From Pseudomonas sp. M47T1 (GTDB taxonomy: Bacteria > Pseudomonadota > Gammaproteobacteria > Pseudomonadales > Pseudomonadaceae), in NCBI RefSeq assembly GCF_000263855.1, contig NZ_AJWX01000019.1, positions 1-64,000 of the forward strand: DNA of 64,000 bases, read 5' to 3'. The notes beneath the pieces were generated by a model that worked only from the letters and a program-made list of their open reading frames with translations, had not been told where the DNA came from and made no database searches. Below, piece by piece: positions 8,627-17,108 of the stretch. Position numbers and translations under genes: made by a program. Every line of letters starts with the position of its first letter. The first letter of the stretch is position 1.

Positions 8627-8698
8627 ATGTTCCTGGCGTCCAACTTCTGAAAATGATCAGGGTCTTTTGATCACGACCCGTCGAGGATAAAAAACACA

Positions 8699-9871
8699 AT
8701 GAAACGTCATCTCCTGCCTTTTCTGCTTGCCAGTGGCATTACCGCGCTCTCGTCCCATGCCATGGCGGCCAGCGGCTATGACCTGCTGGTGGGTACCTAC
8801 ACCAACGCTTCGAGCGAAGGTATCTACCGCTACCACTTCGACAGCGCCACTGGCCAGATCAGCGCCAAGCCGCTGCAAGTGACCAAGACCGAGAACCCGT
8901 CCTGGCTGACCATCAGCAAGGACCAGAAGCACCTGTTTGCGGTGAACGAGAACGGCCCGGATTCCACCCACGACAAAGTGGGCAAGGTCAGCTCCTTCAA
9001 GATCGACGCCAAGACCCACGACCTGACCCCTATCAACCAGGTTGAGACCAAGGGTGAGGACCCGACGTTCTCAAGCCTGGCCAAGGGTGAAAAACACCTG
9101 TTCGTGGCCAACTACTCGGTGCACCCGGACCCGAACGGCAGCCTGTCGGTATTTGGCGTGGGCGCTGACGGCACCCTGAGCCCGCTGGTGCAGCAAGAGA
9201 GCCATGACGCTGCCTCCAAGGTAGTGGCCGGCCGTCAGGACAGCGATCACGTGCACTCGGTGGTTTCCAGCCCCGATGGCCGCTTCGTCTATGTGCAGGA
9301 CCTGGGCGCCGACAAGGTGTTCGTCTACCACTACGACGCTGCCAACAAGGCCAAGCCGCTGACCGCTGCATCGCCGGCTTCCGTGCAACTGCCACCGGGC
9401 AGCGGCCCGCGACACCTGTTGTTCAGCGCTGACGGCAAGCATGCCTACCTGACCACCGAAATGAGCGGCCAGGTATTTGTGTTCGACGTGAAAGCCGGCA
9501 ACCTGGTGCAAAAGCAGGCCATCAACCTGGCTGCTGCCGACGCCGATGCTGCCCACAAGGCCACGGCTGCGCTGCACTTCTCGGCTGACGGCAAGTACTT
9601 CTACGTGACCAACCGTGGCCAGGCCAGCGAGATCCTGCTGTTCAGCATCGACAAGGCCAGCGGTGAGCTCAAGGAAGTACAGCGTCGCTCGGTGGAAGGC
9701 GTGGAACCGCGCGAGTTCACTATCGATCCAAGCGGCAAGTTCGTGCTGATCGCCAACCAGAAGAGCAACCAGATCGTCGTGGTCAAGCGTGACCCGGCCA
9801 CTGGCAAGCTGGGCGACACCGTGCAGAAGTTCGACATCGATTCACCGTCGGATGTGAAGTTCCTGCGTTGA
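8699..9871 (+). CDS. Periplasmic lactonase-family seven-bladed beta-propeller protein
   Basis: 390 residues with a Sec signal peptide (KRH, hydrophobic core, cleavage near AMA-A at residue 23). The rest repeats propeller-blade motifs such as VGTYTNASSEGIYRY, SPDGRFVYVQDLG, SADGKHAYLTTE and DPSGKFVLIANQ, matching the 6-phosphogluconolactonase/YbhE family. Family members hydrolyse sugar lactones or act on muconolactone-like substrates; the exported location argues against the pentose-phosphate role and for an external sugar-lactone. It lies next to the sugar-acid cluster and could supply it by opening aldonolactones, but it has its own promoter region and terminator. Substrate is inference. Confidence 0.82.
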   Translation: MKRHLLPFLLASGITALSSHAMAASGYDLLVGTYTNASSEGIYRYHFDSATGQISAKPLQVTKTENPSWLTISKDQKHLFAVNENGPDSTHDKVGKVSSFKIDAKTHDLTPINQVETKGEDPTFSSLAKGEKHLFVANYSVHPDPNGSLSVFGVGADGTLSPLVQQESHDAASKVVAGRQDSDHVHSVVSSPDGRFVYVQDLGADKVFVYHYDAANKAKPLTAASPASVQLPPGSGPRHLLFSADGKHAYLTTEMSGQVFVFDVKAGNLVQKQAINLAAADADAAHKATAALHFSADGKYFYVTNRGQASEILLFSIDKASGELKEVQRRSVEGVEPREFTIDPSGKFVLIANQKSNQIVVVKRDPATGKLGDTVQKFDIDSPSDVKFLR

Positions 9872-9878
9872 TGCAAAG

Positions 9879-9903
9879 AACCCCCGTGAAAGCGGGGGTT
9901 TTT
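9879..9903 (+). terminator. Rho-independent terminator
   Basis: AACCCCCG and CGGGGGTT form an 8-bp perfect stem with a 6-base loop, followed by a T run, 8 bases after the lactonase stop. Confidence 0.92.
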
Positions 9904-10010
9904 CATTGGTGCGCAGACCAGCGGTAGCTCGCCTTTTCCCGGCACCATCTACCCTCCTTGTTCGGCGTGCGCAGTGTGCGCAGGCTTCTCTGCACAATGG
10001 AGGTGGAAGC

Positions 10011-10832
10011 ATGGCTCTGTTTACCCTCAAAGACGGCACCCAGATCTACTACAAGGACTGGGGCACCGGCCAGCCCATCGTGTTTCACCACGGCTGGCCG
10101 TTGAGCGCCGATGACTGGGACGCGCAAATGCTGTTCTTCCTGCATCAAGGCTACCGGGTGATCGCCCACGACCGCCGTGGCCACGGCCGTTCCACCCAGA
10201 CCGCCACCGGCAACGAGATGGACACCTACGCCGACGACGTGGCGCAATTGGCCGCGCACCTGGACCTGAAAAACGCCGTTCACATCGGCCACTCCACCGG
10301 TGGCGGCGAAGTGGCGCGCTACGTGGCGCGGCACGGGGCAGGGCGGGTGGCGAAGGCCGCGCTGATTGGCGCAGTGCCGCCGATCATGGTCAAGTCGGCG
10401 AGCAACCCCGGCGGCTTGCCTATCGAGGTGTTCGACGGCTTCCGCAGCGCGCTGGCGGCCAACCGGTCGCAGTTCTACAAGGAAGTGCCGCTGCCGTTCT
10501 ACGGCTACAACCGCGAAGGCGCCGAGGTGTCGGAAGGGGTCAAGGACAACTGGTGGCGCCAGGGCATGATGGGCGGCACCAAGGCCCATTACGACTGCAT
10601 CAAGGCCTTCTCGGAAACCGACTTCACCGAAGACCTGAAGGCAATCACTGTACCGGTGCTGGTGCTGCATGGCGATGACGACCAGATTGTGCCCATCGCC
10701 GACTCGGCCCAGTTGTCGATCAAACTGCTGAACCACGGCACGCTGAAGGTCTACAAGGGCTACCCCCACGGCATGTGCACCACCCACGCCGACGTCATCA
10801 ACAACGACCTGTTGGCCTTCATCAAAGGCTGA
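10011..10832 (+). CDS. Alpha/beta hydrolase, non-heme chloroperoxidase/esterase type
   Basis: A 273-residue cytoplasmic hydrolase. The N-terminus (LKDGTQIYYKDWGTGQPIVF) and oxyanion region (FHHGWPLSADDW) are those of cofactor-free haloperoxidases/esterases. The nucleophile elbow is GHSTGG, the acid lies in LHGDDDQIVP and the histidine in YPHGM. ATG at 10011 has a good GGAGG ribosome site 7 bases upstream; an in-frame extension to 9906 is unlikely. The natural substrate of this family is generally unknown; haloperoxidase activity is usually a side reaction of an esterase or perhydrolase. Confidence 0.87.
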   Translation: MALFTLKDGTQIYYKDWGTGQPIVFHHGWPLSADDWDAQMLFFLHQGYRVIAHDRRGHGRSTQTATGNEMDTYADDVAQLAAHLDLKNAVHIGHSTGGGEVARYVARHGAGRVAKAALIGAVPPIMVKSASNPGGLPIEVFDGFRSALAANRSQFYKEVPLPFYGYNREGAEVSEGVKDNWWRQGMMGGTKAHYDCIKAFSETDFTEDLKAITVPVLVLHGDDDQIVPIADSAQLSIKLLNHGTLKVYKGYPHGMCTTHADVINNDLLAFIKG

Positions 10833-10839
10833 CCTACCC

Positions 10840-10930
10840 CTGCAGGAGCGTACCGTGTCCGCGAAGGCCGCGCCACGTGTCGCCCGGCGTACAGCGGTGC
10901 CTGCTTCGCGGGCATGGCCCGTTCCTACAG
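10840..10930. repeat. REP-type inverted repeat
   Basis: CTGCAGGAGCGTACCGTGTC and a CGGGCATGGCCCGTTCCTACAG-type right arm (10909-10930) with the CCGCGAAGG and CTTCGCGG cores between them. Same family as the element at 1-43. It occupies most of the gap between the hydrolase and the tRNA promoter. Confidence 0.7.
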
Positions 10931-11006
10931 ACCGGTGCAATCTTTTGAGAGCGAAAGGGCCATTTAGCAACCTTCTGTTTTTAAACAAAAATATTTGCAT
11001 CAGGGC

Positions 11007-11034
11007 TTCACAGGTACGAACAATGGTGTTAAAT
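11007..11034 (+). promoter_or_regulatory. Probable tRNA-Gln promoter
   Basis: TTCACA (11007-11012), 16-bp spacer and TTAAAT (11029-11034), followed by the GC-rich run TTGCGCGCC that is typical of stringently controlled stable-RNA promoters. The tRNA begins about 50 bases downstream. Confidence 0.5.
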
Positions 11035-11084
11035 TGCGCGCCTACCCAACGAGCACTGTCCAACGTGCTCGTCGCAACACCTAC

Positions 11085-11159
11085 AGGGGCGTCGCCAAGC
11101 GGTAAGGCAGCAGGTTTTGATCCTGCCATGCGTTGGTTCGAATCCAGCCGCCCCTGCCA
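11085..11159 (+). tRNA. tRNA-Gln (anticodon TTG)
   Basis: The full cloverleaf can be drawn: acceptor AGGGGCG/CGCCCCT, D arm GCC/GGC, anticodon stem GCAGG/CCTGC with a loop containing TTG at 11117-11119, T arm GTTGG-TTCGAAT-CCAGC, discriminator G at 11156 and an encoded CCA at 11157-11159. Bacterial glutamine tRNAs share this arrangement. No integrase or duplicated tRNA end is seen next to it. Confidence 0.95.
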
Positions 11160-11187
11160 TTTCCTTTCTATACCTTCTCCAAATGCT

Positions 11188-11217
11188 TCCTCGATACTCC
11201 AGTATCGCGGGGATTTT
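11188..11217 (+). terminator. Probable terminator of the tRNA transcript
   Basis: CGATACT-CC-AGTATCG hairpin (11192-11207) extended by a TCC/GGGA flank and followed by ATTTTGCGTTTTCG, about 30 bases after the tRNA. Confidence 0.65.
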
Positions 11218-11271
11218 GCGTTTTCGATTTTTGTCCGGCTACACAACCGCAGTGTCCTGGTTCACGCCACC

Positions 11272-12102
11272 TTAGAGCCGATCTTGTTCCAGCGGCTTGA
11301 GCAATGCCACGTCATCGTCTGTCCATGGGTCGAACCCAGGCTTGAAATAGGCCAGCCACCCCCTGGAATTACCGAAGAAAAAGCCATGCGGCCCCCACAG
11401 GTACTTCGCCAGGCGCCATGCACCGTGTACATGCTCGGTCGAATGCCGGTCTGCCCATATCAGGCGCAGGAAGGATTCGAAGATCATGTACCAGAACGGC
11501 ACACTGAGCAGCAGGACGGTAGAGGTTCGTAACCCATACCTGACCGGCCCAGGCGCCAAGGTATGGCGCCATAGGTCGAACGACACTGATTTATGTTCGA
11601 TTTCTTCCAGGGCGTGCCAGTTCCACAGAGCCAGAAAGCGGGGCTCCATGTCCGGCGTGTTCTTCCTCGTGCGTAATTCTTGTCCGGCAATCATGGCTGC
11701 GTGGTGTTCAAACATCATCGTTGCGGCCAGGCGCATTCGGTTCGATACCCAGCGTGATTCCAGGGTGTGGTGGAGCAGGGTTTGCCAGCGTCGCGCGATG
11801 CGTGTAGCCGGTAGCCCGGCAAGGTCGATCAAGTCGTTGTAGCGGCGATGTTCGCGCGCATGCACGGCCTCTTGGTCAATCAGCGCCTTGACCTGCTGCG
11901 ATAACAGGGGGACATCTGCAAGGGTCGATTCGTGGGCGCGTATTGCCTGGATGACGAAGCGTTCGAACACCGGAGCCATGATCGACAGGCTATTGCTCCA
12001 GTGGCTCATATAACGACAGTGTTGGTACCAATCGCAAATGCGCTCGGCCGGAAGGTCGAAATGCAGGTTTCGTGGAGTAGGGACGAGGTCGTGGCTGCTC
12101 AT
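11272..12102 (-). CDS. Predicted metal-dependent hydrolase (PF10118-type)
   Basis: 276 residues. Two metal-binding-looking motifs, QEAVHAREHRRY near residue 90-105 and ALEEIEHKSVSFD near 155, together with the RNLHFDLP start, match the predicted metal-dependent hydrolase family of proteobacteria. The pattern of E and H residues in helices is ferritin/diiron-like, so a diiron enzyme is possible. One hydrophobic stretch near residue 185-205 might touch the membrane. It stands alone, converging on the tRNA-Gln gene. Biochemical function is not known to me. Confidence 0.75.
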   Translation of the reverse strand: MSSHDLVPTPRNLHFDLPAERICDWYQHCRYMSHWSNSLSIMAPVFERFVIQAIRAHESTLADVPLLSQQVKALIDQEAVHAREHRRYNDLIDLAGLPATRIARRWQTLLHHTLESRWVSNRMRLAATMMFEHHAAMIAGQELRTRKNTPDMEPRFLALWNWHALEEIEHKSVSFDLWRHTLAPGPVRYGLRTSTVLLLSVPFWYMIFESFLRLIWADRHSTEHVHGAWRLAKYLWGPHGFFFGNSRGWLAYFKPGFDPWTDDDVALLKPLEQDRL

Positions 12103-12394
12103 GAGCGTGTCCTGCCAGGCATGGATCTGCGGGTAGGGTATGAGGGTTGGGTGGTGCGCGATACTGTCAAATCCTGCAGTTCATGCCGCAGGCGGTAGCG
12201 AAGTGGCCGCTACCACCGGGCCGCGCAGGCGTTTGGGCACTGCCCAGGTGCCGCGCGCAACCGGGTACGGAAATATCAATCCCAGTGATATCCGCTACCA
12301 CCCCAATGAATTTCAACCCGCAGCACCCCAGGCGTAAGTTTGACCCATGGCCTCACCGGCCCCAGCCAAACCACCGTCTTCGAGGGATACCGAC

Positions 12395-12574
12395 ATGAAC
12401 TTCAATCTCTTCTCCGTGATCGCCGCTTCCGCTGTTTCCGCCAGTGTCGTGCTGCCCGCCCACGCCAGTGTGCAGGTACAGGAACGCAAGGCCGCAGTCA
12501 GCAGCTATACCCAGCAGTACCTGCAGAAAAGCGCCAACTTCTATGCCGCCCTGGACCACAAAAACCAGCACTGA
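12395..12574 (+). CDS. Small secreted protein (59 aa) with signal peptide
   Basis: MNFNLFSVIAASAVSASVVL leads to a PAHAS cleavage site near residue 24, leaving a mature peptide of about 35 residues rich in Q, K and A that looks helical. The ATG at 12395 is used because the upstream in-frame extension to 12347 would bury the signal peptide. A G+C-rich hairpin follows at 12590-12611. No family is recognised; such short exported peptides are common in pseudomonads. Confidence 0.6.
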   Translation: MNFNLFSVIAASAVSASVVLPAHASVQVQERKAAVSSYTQQYLQKSANFYAALDHKNQH

Positions 12575-12589
12575 AAAGCTTTGAGCACA

Positions 12590-12611
12590 CCCGCCCAATG
12601 GTGGGGCGGGT
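12590..12611 (+). terminator. Possible terminator hairpin
   Basis: ACCCGCCC and GGGCGGGT pair across a short loop 15 bases after the small secreted protein gene. No strong T run follows, so function as an intrinsic terminator is uncertain. Confidence 0.4.
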
Positions 12612-12734
12612 TAAGGTTCATAGCTGAGCTACAATCAAAAAAGTCGATAACCGTCATTGATCTTTGTCACTGGTTTTCGGCCGCGTGATCCCCGATGCTG
12701 TCAGCCTGAATTGTTCGCCACGGAGCCTACACAC

Positions 12735-12848
12735 ATGGCCAGTGCTATCCTTTCTTCTGCCCGCCAGGGCGCTTACCTGGCCATCGGCCTTTATGTGGCC
12801 GTCATGATTGCTGCCACGGTGGCGACCCAATTCGTGGTCGGTCTGTAG
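12735..12848 (+). CDS. Small single-pass membrane protein (37 aa)
   Basis: MASAILSSARQGAYLAIGLY continues into one hydrophobic segment ending TQFVVGL. The length is 37 residues with a short polar N-terminus, typical of bacterial small membrane proteins. ATG at 12735; a GGAG lies about 10 bases upstream. The in-frame extension to 12657 lacks a ribosome site and is not hydrophobic. Function unknown; it converges on the GST gene. Confidence 0.5.
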   Translation: MASAILSSARQGAYLAIGLYVAVMIAATVATQFVVGL

Positions 12849-12894
12849 CAGCGGCCGCAGGCTTGTACCCCATCCGACGCAAGCGCGCCGAATA

Positions 12895-13473
12895 CTAGGT
12901 TGGGGTCATGATGGCGTTGAACAGATCCGATTCGATGATTGCCACTATCCATTCCCGCACGCGCGGGTAGGGCGCCTGCCCGAACCAGTCCGGGTTCACC
13001 CCGCGGAACTGGCGGATGAAGGGTGCGATGGCGATATCGGCCAGGCCGATGCCTTCGCCACCCAACCAGGGTCCTCCTTCAAGCCTTGTCTCCAGCACCT
13101 GCAAAAATTCGCAGCCTTGTTCCCGGTAAAACACCATGGGGTGTTCGGGGTGGCGGTCGGCGTATTTATAGCAGTTCAGCGCCCGCTTGAACGGGCCGTC
13201 GTTGTGCTCGATCAGCGCCTGGCCATCGGCGGCCAACCAGCCGTCCGGGTCGTTGCGGGCCAGCGCCCAGCGCATGATGTCCAGGCTTTCGTCGATCACC
13301 GTGCCATCGTCCAGTACCAGCACCGGTACCGTGCCCTTGGGCGATGCCGCCAGCATGTCGGCTGGCTTGGCTTTCAAACTCACTTCGCAGATGTGCACCG
13401 GCACGCCGCTGTAGTGCAGCGCCATGCGCGCACGCATGGCGTAGGGGCAGCGGCGGAACGAATACAGGATCAC
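12895..13473 (-). CDS. Glutathione S-transferase family protein
   Basis: 192 residues. The thioredoxin-like N-terminal domain begins YSFRRCPYAMRARMAL with Cys9 in a CPYA motif, which suggests omega- or glutaredoxin-2-like thiol chemistry rather than a Ser/Tyr GST. The cis-proline loop is KGTVPVL and the glutathione-binding acidic turn is DESLDIM. The helical C-terminal half has the GLADIAIAPF motif. Its start overlaps the sbcC stop by 4 bp, so it is the last gene of the sbcDC transcript. Substrate unknown. Confidence 0.85.
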   Translation of the reverse strand: MILYSFRRCPYAMRARMALHYSGVPVHICEVSLKAKPADMLAASPKGTVPVLVLDDGTVIDESLDIMRWALARNDPDGWLAADGQALIEHNDGPFKRALNCYKYADRHPEHPMVFYREQGCEFLQVLETRLEGGPWLGGEGIGLADIAIAPFIRQFRGVNPDWFGQAPYPRVREWIVAIIESDLFNAIMTPT

Positions 13474-16400
13474 CCCACCACCTCCACGCTGCTCAGGCCG
13501 TTGCCCTGGCGCTTAACCTGGATCTGCACCGGGATTCGCTCGTGCATTTCCTGCACGTGGGAAATCACTGCCACCTTGCGGCCTTGGGCTTGCAGGCCGT
13601 CGAGGGCGTCCATGGCCAGTTGCAGGGATTCGGGGTCGAGGCTGCCGAAGCCTTCGTCAATGAACAGCGATTCAATGCGCAGGGTGCTCGAGGCCATGGA
13701 CGCCAGGCCCAGCGCCAGGGCCAGGGACACCAGGAAGGTCTCCCCGCCCGACAGCGAATGCACCGAGCGCAGTTCGTCGCCCATTTCCGTGTCCAGCACC
13801 AGCAGGCCCAGCATGCTGCCACCGCGCTTGAGGCGGTAGCGGCGCACCAGTTGACGTAACTGGGCGTTGGCGTGATGCACCAGCAGGTCAAGGTTGTAGG
13901 CCTGGGCCAGCTTGCGGAATTTTTCCCCTTCGGCCGAGCCGATCAGGGCGGCTAAACGGCCCCAGCGCTGGAACTCGGCGTAGGCCTGCTCGATGCGCGC
14001 CTGAAGCTGCCCGTGGGCAGTCAGGCGGCGCTGGTCTTCGACTTGTTGGGCGCGCAGCTCGGCGCAGGTTTCTTCGCAGGCCGCGCACTGTTGCGCAGTG
14101 GCCTGCAGGGTGGCGTCCAGTTCGTCCGGCCCGGGGGCGCCATTGGCCTGGGCCTGATGCACCTGGCAGCGCTGGTCGCGTTCGTGCAGTAGCACATGCG
14201 CCTGTTCCACGGCCTTGTCGGCGCTACTCAACTGCTGGCGCAAGGCGGCGATTTGTTGATCGTCGATGGCCAGTAAGGCGGTCAGGCCATCGTTGTCCAG
14301 TTGTGGGTGCTGCTGGCGCCACACCTCGAGGCTGGTTTCCAGGCTGGTCAGTGCCTGGCTCAATTGCTCTTGGCGCTGCTGCGCAGCCTTGAGCTCGCTG
14401 GCCAGTTGCACGGCTTCGTTGTCGGCGCTTTGCAGCTGCGCGGCGGCGGCGCTTTCGCTGGCGCGCGCCTGATGTACGTCTTGCTCCAGCGCCGCCTGCC
14501 ACGTGGCGGCATCGGCGTGGGGGCCAAGCGCGCGGGTCAGGCGCTCGCCGACCGCCTGGCGTTGCTGGCTGAACTGCGCCAGGCCTTCGCTTTGGGTCGC
14601 GGCGGCGTGTTCGCGGCCTTGTTGCAGCAGGCGCTCCTGGTCCAGGCGGTGCCGGCGTTCTTCGTGTTCCTGCTGTTCCTCGCGTTGCTGGTCAAGTTGC
14701 TGCAAGCGCTGGGTGACGGCGCTGTCCAGGGCCATGAAGGTGGCCGAGGGGCTGTGTTGCAAGCCGTCCAGCTCACTGGCTGGCAGCACGCTGGCAAAGG
14801 CCTGCAGCTCTTCGTCCAGGCGTTGCTGGTCGTTGTTCAGGTGCTGGCGCTGCTCGGCGAGCAGGCGGCTGGCGTCCTGGCTGGCTTGTTGGGCCTGTTG
14901 CAGGTGCTGCTGTTGAGCGCCGGCGTGCTGTTGCAGGGCCAGCAGGGCCGCCTGTTGCTGCTCCTCAGCGTGGATGCGCTGGGTGGCGGCCTGCTGTTGC
15001 TGGTCCAGCCAGGGGGCGGGCTGTTCGGCGCCGATCAGCAAGGCATGCAACGGGTGCGCGTGCAGCAAAGGCTGGACCGCGTTCAGCTGCCCTTGCAGCT
15101 GTTCTTCCTGCTGCTTGCACAGGGCTTGCTGGTCGCGCAGGGCGGCCACTTCCACGCGCAGTTCGGCCAGGCGCGCGGCAAGTTTCTCCACCACTTGGCG
15201 GGCGCTGCGCTCTTCGCTGTCATCGTGGCCGGCCAGTGCTTGCAAGAATGTTTCGGGCTGATGCCAGGGGTGCTCGGCGCTGCCGCACACGGGGCACGGC
15301 TGGTCGTCCTGCAACTGGGCTCGCAGTTCTTCGACACTGGCGCTGCGGGCCAGGCGCTGGCGGTTGAGCAAGGCCACGGTCAGGTCCAGTTGCTGCACCG
15401 CCGTTTCGTGTTCGCCCTTGAGTTGCAGGCCTTCGCGGGTACGTGCCTCGCGTTGCCCGGTGGCGACGCAGATCTGTTCGCGCAGGGTGTGCTGACGCTC
15501 GTGCAGTTCCTGCTGGCGCTGCCAGTGGCGGTGCAGGTCTTCCACACTGCGCAGGTGCTGGCGACTGTCGTGCAACTGATGGGTCAGGTTGGCCAGGCGG
15601 TCGGCCAGTTCATGGGGGGCACACTGGGCCTGCTGGTACAGGGCATCCAGCGCCTGTTGGCGCTCGGCCAGTTGTGCCTGGCTGGCAGTGGCGCGTTGCT
15701 CCAGTGCCGGCAATGCTTCGCGGCCCTTGAGCAGGCGGGCGCTGAGGGTCAGGGCTTGTTGCAGGCGCGGGCGCCACACCGGCCAGGCGTCGGCCAGGGG
15801 CGCCAGGGCGGCGCTGTGTTGCAGTTGCGCGGCGTACTGGGCCAGGCGCGTGGTGCTGGCCTGTTGGCTGTGCGCCAGGCGCTCGATGGCGGCGCGGCCT
15901 TGGTCGCGGGCCTGTTCGGCACTGTACAGCGCCTGCTGCAGCGGCGCGGCCTGTTCATCCAGGCGTGTCAGGTGGCTTTGTTCGTCGAAGGCCTGGCGCA
16001 GGGCCGGGGCGGCGTCGGCCTGGGCGGCCAGCGCGGTGGCCAGTGCGGCGTGGGCCTGTTCGCGTGCCTGCTTGAGTTGGCCCTGGCGCCTGTGCAGTTG
16101 CTCGGCCGCCTGGCGCTGCTGGGTGATGCGGGCCGCCAGCGGCTGCCGTTCAGCGTTCAGTTCGGCCTCGCGGCTGAACAGGTGGCGTTGGGGTGCCAGG
16201 GTGTCCAGGCGCACCAGCGTGTCACGGCTCTCGCTCAAGGCCAGGGCCTGTTGCTCGGCCTGTTGCAACTGCTCGCCCGCTGCCTGATGCTCGTCTTGCA
16301 GGCGTTGACCTTGCGCGTACCACTGGCGCTGCTGTTCCAGTTGCTTGAGGCGCGCCTGTTCAGCACGCAACGTGGCCAGGGCGCCGGTGTATCGCTGGTC

Positions 16401-17108
16401 GAGCGCCTCACGCTCCTCGCTGGGCAACGGCGCGATGCCGCCGGCCTGCTCCTGCAACTGCTTGTGGGTATCGCGGGCATCGCGGCTCTTTTCAAAGGCG
16501 CGTTTGCCCAGGCGCGTGTACAGCGCGGTGTCGGTGAGCTTTTCCAGCAGTTCGCTGCGCTCGTTGTCGTCGGCCTTGAGAAAGGCGCTGAATTCGCTCT
16601 GGGCTAGCAGCACGGCGCGGGTGAACTGTTCGAAGTTCAAGCCCAGGCAGCCTTCCAGCAAGGTCTTGTACTCGCCTTTCTGGCTGGCCAGCAATTGGTC
16701 ATTGTCCAGGTCGCGCAGGCTTTGGCGGCTGTTCTGCAGCTTGGCGCCAGCTTTGTCGCGGGCGCGGTTGGCTTCCCAGCGAGCGCGGTAGCGGCGGCCG
16801 TCGATGCCCACGAAGTCGACTTCGGCAAAGCCTGCGCCTGTGCCACGGCGCAGCAGGGTGCGCGGGTCGCCGGTGTTGATCTCGCCATCGGCGTCGGGCA
16901 CCTTGGCGTCGCGGCCGGTCTTGCTTAACCGCGGCACGGCGCCAAACAAGGCCAGGCACAGGGCGTCCAGCAGTGTGCTCTTGCCTGCGCCGGTGGGGCC
17001 GGTGATGGCGAACAGGCCAGCGCTGGCCAGCGGCTCGGCGGTGAAATCCAGCTCGAACGGGCCGGCCAGCGAGGCGAGGTTTTTCAGGCGGATGGCCAGG
17101 ATTTTCAT
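13470..17108 (-). CDS. sbcC: Nuclease SbcCD ATPase subunit C (Rad50-like)
   Basis: A 1212-residue SMC-like ATPase. Walker A is GPTGAGKST at residues 37-45. Long Q/E/R/A-rich coiled coils occupy most of the length and turn at a zinc hook, CPVCGSAEHP, near residue 603. The ABC signature LSGGETFLVSLALALGL and Walker B LFIDEGFGSLD lie near the C-terminus. With SbcD it cleaves DNA hairpins and protein-blocked ends during replication repair. The start ATG overlaps the sbcD stop by 4 bp. The Q-rich coiled coil creates a very long open frame on the other strand, which is not a gene. Confidence 0.96.
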   Translation of the reverse strand: MKILAIRLKNLASLAGPFELDFTAEPLASAGLFAITGPTGAGKSTLLDALCLALFGAVPRLSKTGRDAKVPDADGEINTGDPRTLLRRGTGAGFAEVDFVGIDGRRYRARWEANRARDKAGAKLQNSRQSLRDLDNDQLLASQKGEYKTLLEGCLGLNFEQFTRAVLLAQSEFSAFLKADDNERSELLEKLTDTALYTRLGKRAFEKSRDARDTHKQLQEQAGGIAPLPSEEREALDQRYTGALATLRAEQARLKQLEQQRQWYAQGQRLQDEHQAAGEQLQQAEQQALALSESRDTLVRLDTLAPQRHLFSREAELNAERQPLAARITQQRQAAEQLHRRQGQLKQAREQAHAALATALAAQADAAPALRQAFDEQSHLTRLDEQAAPLQQALYSAEQARDQGRAAIERLAHSQQASTTRLAQYAAQLQHSAALAPLADAWPVWRPRLQQALTLSARLLKGREALPALEQRATASQAQLAERQQALDALYQQAQCAPHELADRLANLTHQLHDSRQHLRSVEDLHRHWQRQQELHERQHTLREQICVATGQREARTREGLQLKGEHETAVQQLDLTVALLNRQRLARSASVEELRAQLQDDQPCPVCGSAEHPWHQPETFLQALAGHDDSEERSARQVVEKLAARLAELRVEVAALRDQQALCKQQEEQLQGQLNAVQPLLHAHPLHALLIGAEQPAPWLDQQQQAATQRIHAEEQQQAALLALQQHAGAQQQHLQQAQQASQDASRLLAEQRQHLNNDQQRLDEELQAFASVLPASELDGLQHSPSATFMALDSAVTQRLQQLDQQREEQQEHEERRHRLDQERLLQQGREHAAATQSEGLAQFSQQRQAVGERLTRALGPHADAATWQAALEQDVHQARASESAAAAQLQSADNEAVQLASELKAAQQRQEQLSQALTSLETSLEVWRQQHPQLDNDGLTALLAIDDQQIAALRQQLSSADKAVEQAHVLLHERDQRCQVHQAQANGAPGPDELDATLQATAQQCAACEETCAELRAQQVEDQRRLTAHGQLQARIEQAYAEFQRWGRLAALIGSAEGEKFRKLAQAYNLDLLVHHANAQLRQLVRRYRLKRGGSMLGLLVLDTEMGDELRSVHSLSGGETFLVSLALALGLASMASSTLRIESLFIDEGFGSLDPESLQLAMDALDGLQAQGRKVAVISHVQEMHERIPVQIQVKRQGNGLSSVEVVG

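Noticed and set aside
11085..11159. tRNA-Gln as an integration site for a mobile island
   Set aside because: No integrase, no repeated tRNA 3' end and no shift in codon use nearby.
12273..12291. ATATCA-N7-TGATAT dyad before the small secreted protein gene
   Set aside because: Six-bp arms in a 290-bp AT-mixed gap are not rare enough, and nothing around it points to a regulator.
14301..16607. 768-codon open frame on the plus strand opposite sbcC
   Set aside because: It is a shadow of the Gln/Ala/Leu-rich coiled-coil codons of sbcC. Its translation is low-complexity L/G/Q/V with no motif, and sbcC is certain.
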